Below are positions 58,552 to 64,000 of a stretch of 64,000 bases of DNA, in pieces. Every line of letters starts with the position of its first letter. The first letter of the stretch is position 1. Below the pieces are notes generated by a model. That model ran no database searches and was not told the origin of the DNA. It saw only the letters and a list, made by a program, of their open reading frames with translations. The translations under genes were made by a program, and so were the position numbers. Origin of the DNA: Saturnia japonica (Eukaryota; Arthropoda; Insecta; Lepidoptera; Saturniidae); NCBI GenBank assembly GCA_033032175.1, contig CM065320.1, positions 8,804,001 to 8,868,000 on the forward strand, given 5' to 3'.

Positions 58552-61500
58552 ATGTCTTGTGGTAAACGTCCCCTTATTAAAAATTGGGATAAACCTAAGA
58601 AAATAAGGATTATAACTCCATCACGTTATGAACAAAACGAGGCATCCGTTAAACAGCATTGGAAAAACGTCATCAAATCATTGGAATTGTCATATAAGGA
58701 TGACCAGGTATTCTCAATCCCATGTTTATTATAATATACACTGGCTGATCTTGAAATGCGACCAACTAAAAGAGAGACTGTGAAGGACTTATCACCATGT
58801 GCATGGTGGGGCCCCCCTCGCTTAGATTAATAAATATACGCTTAAACATGCAACTATGGCGTGTGCTGCAGCTAGTGTATGGGTATATTAAAGGATGGTA
58901 TTTAATATCATTAATAATAATAATAATCTTCGTTTAAAACACAAGATCAAGCAAAACATGTATTGTGCGCATCTGTACTAGTGAGTAACTGTATCACAGA
59001 TGCTAACACCCTCAGTTTGAATTTAGAAATACAAGTCTTTGGCGTGTATGTTCCGTGTGTGTATGTGAGTAAGTACAGGTGTGTGTGCGCGTGTGTGTTT
59101 GAAACTTGTTTATGTGAAATTAAAATATTGGGTCCTCACATATGAAATTGGCGTTTTGTACGGGAGAAATATATAGTCAATTTTTGAAGTGAAACTTCTT
59201 TAGAATCGTTGTGATTTCAAAACGGATGCAACGGAAAAAACGACAGGTAAGAGACACAAAAGCTAATATGAATGATATACTGTGTAAGGTAAGGGCTACA
59301 TTCCCATACATTTTTTACTGGCGCTTACGACCGTTTGGAACTGGGTGAAGTTTTTGTCGATTTACTGAAGTTTCACTTGTATCGTGTGTGAATCGCACGC
59401 ACACACACTTTTTTTTGTTTTTTTGTAAGATATATTTAATTAATCAAAATATGCACCGTTGTTATCTATGCACTTTTGCCATCTCATAGGTAGTTCATTG
59501 ATCTCTTTACTAAAAAAACCATGGGGGCGAGAATCAATAAACTCTATGAAGGCGGTTTGGACTGCCGCATCGGAGTTGAATTTTTTCCTTGTAAGAAGTG
59601 GTCCAAATTCCGGAAAAAATGGTAATCTGTTGGAGCAAGATCCGGGGAGTACGGTGGATGTCACCGACATTCCAATTGTAGCTCATCTAACTTAGTGGTT
59701 GTTTGTTGTGCAGTGTGTGGTCTTGCGTTGTCGTGAAGCAGCAGTGGCCTAGAGCGATTGATCAATCTCGGTTGTTTAGCAGCTAGTTCTTTCTTCATGG
59801 TTTGCAGTTGCTGACAATAGATATCTGCCGTAATCGTTTGGCCAGATTTTAGAAAGCTGTAGTGAACGACACCGGCGCTAGTCCACCAAACACTCACAAG
59901 TAACTTTTTCTGAGTCAATTTTCGTTTAGGGCAGGATTTGGCTGGGTCTCCTGAGTTCAGCCATTGCGACGAGCGCTTCCGATTATCGTACAGTATCCAC
60001 TTTTCTTCACAAGTAATGATTCAATTTAAAATTCCTTCATTTGTGTCGGCTGAGCAAAGTAACACAGCAGTCGACGCGTGTTTGCAAGTTCGATTCACTC
60101 AATTCATGAGGTACCCACTGTTCAAGTTTTTTTACTTTCCCGATTTGCTTCAAATGGATTAATACAGTTTTATCACTTACACCGAAGCCTGCAGCTATCT
60201 CTGAAGTGCTTTGTGATGGATCCGCTTCCACAATAGCCTTTAATTCTTCATTTTCCACTTTAGTCTCCGGCCGTCCACGGGGTTGGTTCTGAAGGTCGAA
60301 ATTTCCAGAACGAAAACGTTGAAACCAAAAACATAACGTGCTTTCTTTTGCGACACCAGCGCTGTACACATCATTAATCCTTCCAGCTGTTTCTGCATCA
60401 CTAGTGCCACGGTAGATCTCGTACTCGTAAATATACCGACATTTCATGTTTTCCATTGTGCGGTACTAAGCGAAGCCAAAGAAAAAAATAATGAGGATAA
60501 AACAAATGAATGTGTTTTCAAAACTCAAATGTACCAGCTAAATGAATTTATAAATTTGAATTTGGAATTCTTAACCAAAGAGGAAATATTTCAGATCAAA
60601 ATGGTTAGTACGACAAAACGCTAATTTCATATGTAAGGACCTAATATTATTAAAAAAATAATTTTAGCACGGCTAAGTGTAGGCACCGTGCCTGATGGTA
60701 GCCACATAATAATCCGTAAGTCCATCGCCGAACGCCGCTGTCATACCAGCCTGCAAGTCTCTCTGGATACATTGACTGGTCCCGAAATTATGATTTTTAT
60801 GATTTGAATCGACATTCTTAAATAAGGTGTCAACATACGCATATCACAGACTCAACATTACTTCATGATCACGATCATAATTATAGTGTGAGAAACTATT
60901 TCATTTCTTGACTTTGCCCGAGAATAATTAATTTCTTATATTTAAATAGAGTTAGAATAAAATCCAAAAGGTTAAAAGTTCGACTCACAAAATATCAATT
61001 TACTCTGAATAGAAGTTGTAAATTAATTTTTTACATTCACGACAAAGTCGAACAGCCACTATAATAATTCGCAGCACTTGTCTTAAGATCAATAAGAGGA
61101 GAAATTTCAGAAGTGGAATACATAAACGACTATGAAAAAATAGTATTCCAGTAAAATGGAGTAAATAAATAGAAAAGTGAATGAGAGGATTACTTTCTAA
61201 ACCGCTTTCTACCGTCGAAAGCCATCATTCCTATACTATGTCCCTAATAGATTTTATTAAAAAGACTTACTTTAGATTTGCGCTAGTACAATAGAGAATT
61301 TTTACTGATTTCAATTGGTTGAGAGCCTCGCCCGGTACTTTTTACATAGACTGGTCGAATTTCCATCCGATAGGTACAACACGCTTTATTACCTCGTTAT
61401 TGCTTCTTCACGATATCCTTCATCAAAAACTCAGGTCTAGGAATAAAGCCCACACTCTTCCTCGTTGCATCCGACTATGCTAACACTGATTTATAATTTT

Positions 61501-63230
61501 TCTGAAATATAACAAATTATCAGAAGGAAACAAAACGAATAAATGTTATACTAATGAAAATCAAAATAGTTATTTATGATACTAGTGCGGTAAGTTGGTT
61601 TTTACAAATGAGTTGACGAAAGTAAGAACGAGACCAAGTCGAGGGCTTACCATAGTCACGAGTTTGTGTAAACCAACTTCTGCACGCGTGTCATAGAACA
61701 TTTTTCAACATATTTGCGAGAAAATAGTACAATAGATAATGAAACAAACTTTTTCATTACATTATTTTTAATAGGAAAAGAAATTATACAGATAGGTCAC
61801 TACTCTTTGAAATTAATAGTAAAATATTTTCAATTATTGAAATTCAGTCAAACTTGCTGCTTTGGAAGCTTAACCGACTGACTCACATTATTAATTGCAC
61901 ACGTAATTCATTGAAATAAGCCATAAAAACATTTTCAGAGTATGATTTATTTCCTCTAGCCTTCCATGATATAAAATTATTGTATTAATAATTAAATAGC
62001 GCTCTGGTGATTTTGAAGATATCATTTTCTGCAATTTGCGCCTCATTCAAGATATAATAATATCGGATAAATATCGGATTCCTCCCTTGAACTCATATTT
62101 ATTTTGTTTATAAATATCAGTCGGAAAGTCGCAACAATCTTTGACGTTTCTATTATGTAAATGGCATGCATTTGCAAATGGCGTCACGTCGCGTGGTGAA
62201 ATATAGAACTACACCTTTCGTCTCATTTTCTTTTTAGTATTAAAGTGAGACAAATGTATTGATCAAAAAGGCTGACAAGGAGGTTGAACTAATGAAACTC
62301 CTTTGTGGAATTCTTATATATTTTTATATGGAGATTGAAAAAACCCGTAAAGAATACTTTCGGCGCTATACAGCGGAGTGTGCTCTAAAACAAGTACGTA
62401 AAACAGGTACTTAGCTAAGAGTACCTATTTTACTACACATTCCGTTGCGTGGTGCGTAATTTTTATCTTTCGAGCAAATGTGTTGAATATTTTATTTAGA
62501 CCTTAAAGAGGCACTTATGAACGTCAAAACACTACCACTGGTTTGGAAAATATCACAGTCATTGAGAAGAACCGGGAAGAAACTCGATCGGTTTTTTTTC
62601 TTTCCACCAGTACAAACAATATTTACAGTTAACAATTATGTTATTAATTTAGTGGGTGCACAGAAAGGGAGTCACTTCCAGACATCACTATTATTCACGT
62701 AATAATCCACCATATAATAAACTTTTGACGGTACAACCTACTTGGCATGGTTCTTGAACCAACCTGATGTCCGGCAAATCAGTAATGTGCTTTGGGACCT
62801 TATTATAAAAACTAACACTATTAGCATTATATCTACCTATAATCTAACAAAATTAAATGTTCACATATTTAACACATCACAGATGGCTTAGATACTAAAT
62901 TCTATGTTGTCAGCGTTATTGTAATTTATCAAATACCATTTGCTTTAACAATCTGGCGTACATAACTAACAACTATAAATTATATACATCTAAAGGTTTA
63001 GATACTTTTTAAAAACCTCTTTAAAAAACGTTAAATTTTATTAAAAATTATTTATTCAGTTTTGGGAATCCCAAGGAGATGCTGTACGTAAGCTGGTCGG
63101 TCCCGTAATCTTTCACAGAATAGAGAAAATTTTCGATTTACCACCGCAAATATCGTCTTATGATGTAAAGTCAGAAACAAGTTCGTTGGTACCTTCCGAG
63201 AATTACTATACAACTGGGATCGCGAGAGAG
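58552..63230 (+). CDS. paralogue of the eight-exon gene, 5' part only
   Basis: Exon 1 (58552-58707, 52 codons, phase 0) contains KPKKIRIITPSRYE and KQHWKNVIKSLE, parallel to KPRKIMKVNPTSYE and KKYWKSVFREID in the first exon of the gene at 28194. A later exon (63060-63230, 57 codons, phase 0, flanked by tttattcag and gtaaaa) contains FHRIEKIFDLPP, parallel to YKDVCGILHLP in the other gene's exon 2. A possible small exon (62334-62393, IEKTRKEYFRRY..., donor gtacgt) fits in phase but has a weaker acceptor. The gene continues beyond the window, so its end is unseen. Intron 1 contains a mariner. Function unknown; the pair is evidently a local duplication. Confidence 0.65.
58740..58870. repeat. degenerate dispersed repeat in intron 1
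   Basis: Contains tatacactggctgatcttga and cttatcaccatgtgcatgg, related by eye to blocks at 2620-2690 and 9340-9480. Confidence 0.4.
59186..59378. mobile_element. MITE, GAAGTGAAACTTCTTTA family, inside the mariner
   Basis: Starts gaagtgaaacttctttaga and ends gtcgatttactgaagtttca, the inverted-repeat ends of the 5271-6119 element in a 193-bp form. Confidence 0.65.
59440..60456 (-). pseudogene. mariner (DD34D) transposase, frameshifted
   Basis: Three minus-strand frames give one transposase in order. The N-terminal part (60456-60037) has two helix-turn-helix regions and KVKKLEQWVPHELSE. The core (59918-59661) has KLLVSVWWTSAGVVHYSFLK and LLHDNARPHTA with the second catalytic Asp. The C-terminal part (59670-59440) ends MRWQKCIDNNGAYFD. 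The region around the first Asp and around the SPDLAPSD motif is damaged by indels. Similarity is to Hsmar1/SETMAR-like mariners. Confidence 0.85.
60665..60790 (+). repeat. dispersed repeat, CACTGTGCC family
   Basis: Contains gcaccgtgcctgatggtagc, and gccgctgtcataccagcctg at its end, like 2490-2640 and 20660-20810. Confidence 0.5.
60795..62330. other. paralogue intron sequence, no element recognised
   Basis: AT-rich, with no coding segment or inverted repeat that I can support. Confidence 0.45.
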
Positions 63231-63298
63231 GTAAAAACTGCTTTAGTATTATTAGTTGAAGTTTCTATAAATACTTAGATAGTGAAAAATATTTTTAA

Positions 63299-63494
63299 AG
63301 TGAAACTTCTCAGGCGGTGATTCGATAATTTGGACGGTCGAGAATTGAGATTGAAGTTTCACGTCACGTTTAGACTCATTCCGTTACATGAGAGTGAAGA
63401 GAGATATAATGTAGAGAGAAGGAGAAACCCAGCTATACATTAATACACAGTTCAAGTTATCCGCGTCTCCCTTTTTAAGATGTTTCACTTTTAT
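63299..63494. mobile_element. MITE-like fragment, GTGAAACTTCT family
   Basis: agtgaaacttctcaggcggt at 63299 is followed by the inverted gaagtttcac at 63353 and a further gtttcactt at 63482. It resembles the ends of the 5271-6119 element but is rearranged. Confidence 0.4.
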
Positions 63495-64000
63495 CAAGTG
63501 TACGGTGCTGCACGCGCAATTTTTGTATTGATTTATAAATGGGGTTACGGTTGATTAATCAAAGAAGAGCTTCGACCGACCACGGGGGATTTCAGTTTCT
63601 CTCGACAGTTGTAAAAAATATATAAATATAGTGCGATATGTAACACTGCCTGACATCGAAAAGAAACTCGCAGCGACGCAGAATAACGGATCTGCGAGTG
63701 TCACTTTCTTATAAGTACAATTATATATAGATTTTTAAATCATGCGATTGTACATGTATTACGGCATCAGTTAATCTTATGCTGGTCACTACTGCATAGT
63801 GATTGCAGTTGCAGTACAACATTGTTAAAACAAAATGATTAATTAAATAACTAACGACTGTCAAGAAATTTCAAACACTATATGGGAAACAATTTGATGA
63901 CGATAAATTAATCTACAAATAAGGCCCAATATCATTTTGTATAGAAGTTTCATAGTATTACAGTAAAAGGAATAATGTTTATAAATTCTTGCATAGCTAT
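63495..64000. other. no gene seen
   Basis: Noncoding within the paralogue gene's following intron, as far as the window shows. Confidence 0.4.

Larger units (their letters stand above)
59128..60644 (-). mobile_element. mariner element carrying a MITE
   Basis: The ends ttgggtcctcacatatgaaa (left) and, reversed, ttaggtccttacatatgaaa (right) are matching inverted repeats, each flanked by TA. The span of 1517 bp minus the 193-bp MITE at 59186-59378 gives 1324 bp, the usual mariner size. It sits in intron 1 of the paralogue gene. Confidence 0.9.

Noticed and set aside
60472..60603. A 44-codon plus-strand open stretch ending in gttagt, first read as exon 2 of the paralogue gene
   Set aside because: The mariner inverted repeat lies at about 60610-60644, outside this stretch, so the segment is the mariner's own leader between its end and the transposase start.

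Overview
This is animal nuclear DNA, most likely from a butterfly or moth (Lepidoptera). It is AT-rich, gene-poor and intron-containing, with no bacterial-style operons. The repeats fit an insect of this group: a tRNA-derived SINE whose 3' end resembles a common lepidopteran SINE, many degenerate non-LTR 3' ends, an RTE fragment with a TGA-repeat tail, piggyBac, BEL/Pao, Helitron and several mariner families. The species cannot be named from the sequence alone.

Layout. Positions 1-21,300 hold no gene I can defend, only AT-rich DNA and transposon debris. Examples are a TIR element at 5271-6119, a LINE reverse-transcriptase C-terminus on the minus strand at 14243-14663, a mariner relic at 18215-19080 and a LINE 3' end at 19480-20565. 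An intronless 661-codon coiled-coil gene of unknown function lies at 21363-23348. Positions 23,600-27,760 are again LINE and RTE debris. At 28194-44820 an eight-exon gene can be assembled by splice phase into 369 codons. Its 10.5-kb third intron holds a Helitron fragment inside a piggyBac, which itself sits inside a BEL/Pao retrotransposon. The gene recalls the FAM47 family only weakly.

Positions 45,375-53,170 are a tandem segmental duplication of a single-exon SLC22-type (organic cation transporter-like) gene, including its TATA promoter and 3' flank. Copy 1 is complete except for one missing base. Copy 2 is a pseudogene with two deletions, a further frameshift and a 1047-bp miniature LTR element flanked by CAGAG. 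At 55470-56759 sits a near-complete rosa (DD41D) mariner with an open transposase frame whose first catalytic Asp is Asn. From 58552 to beyond the window end runs a partial paralogue of the eight-exon gene. Its first intron contains a 1.5-kb mariner that itself carries a MITE.

How the genes relate. The order is gene A, transporter copy 1, transporter copy 2, gene A paralogue, so the locus has grown by local duplication and has been heavily remodelled by transposons. No pathway links the host genes as far as the sequence shows. Nothing here is clearly a new molecular system. The items most worth follow-up are the paralogous multi-exon gene pair, the transporter duplication with its probable gene-conversion tract, the 661-codon orphan and the catalytically altered rosa transposase.
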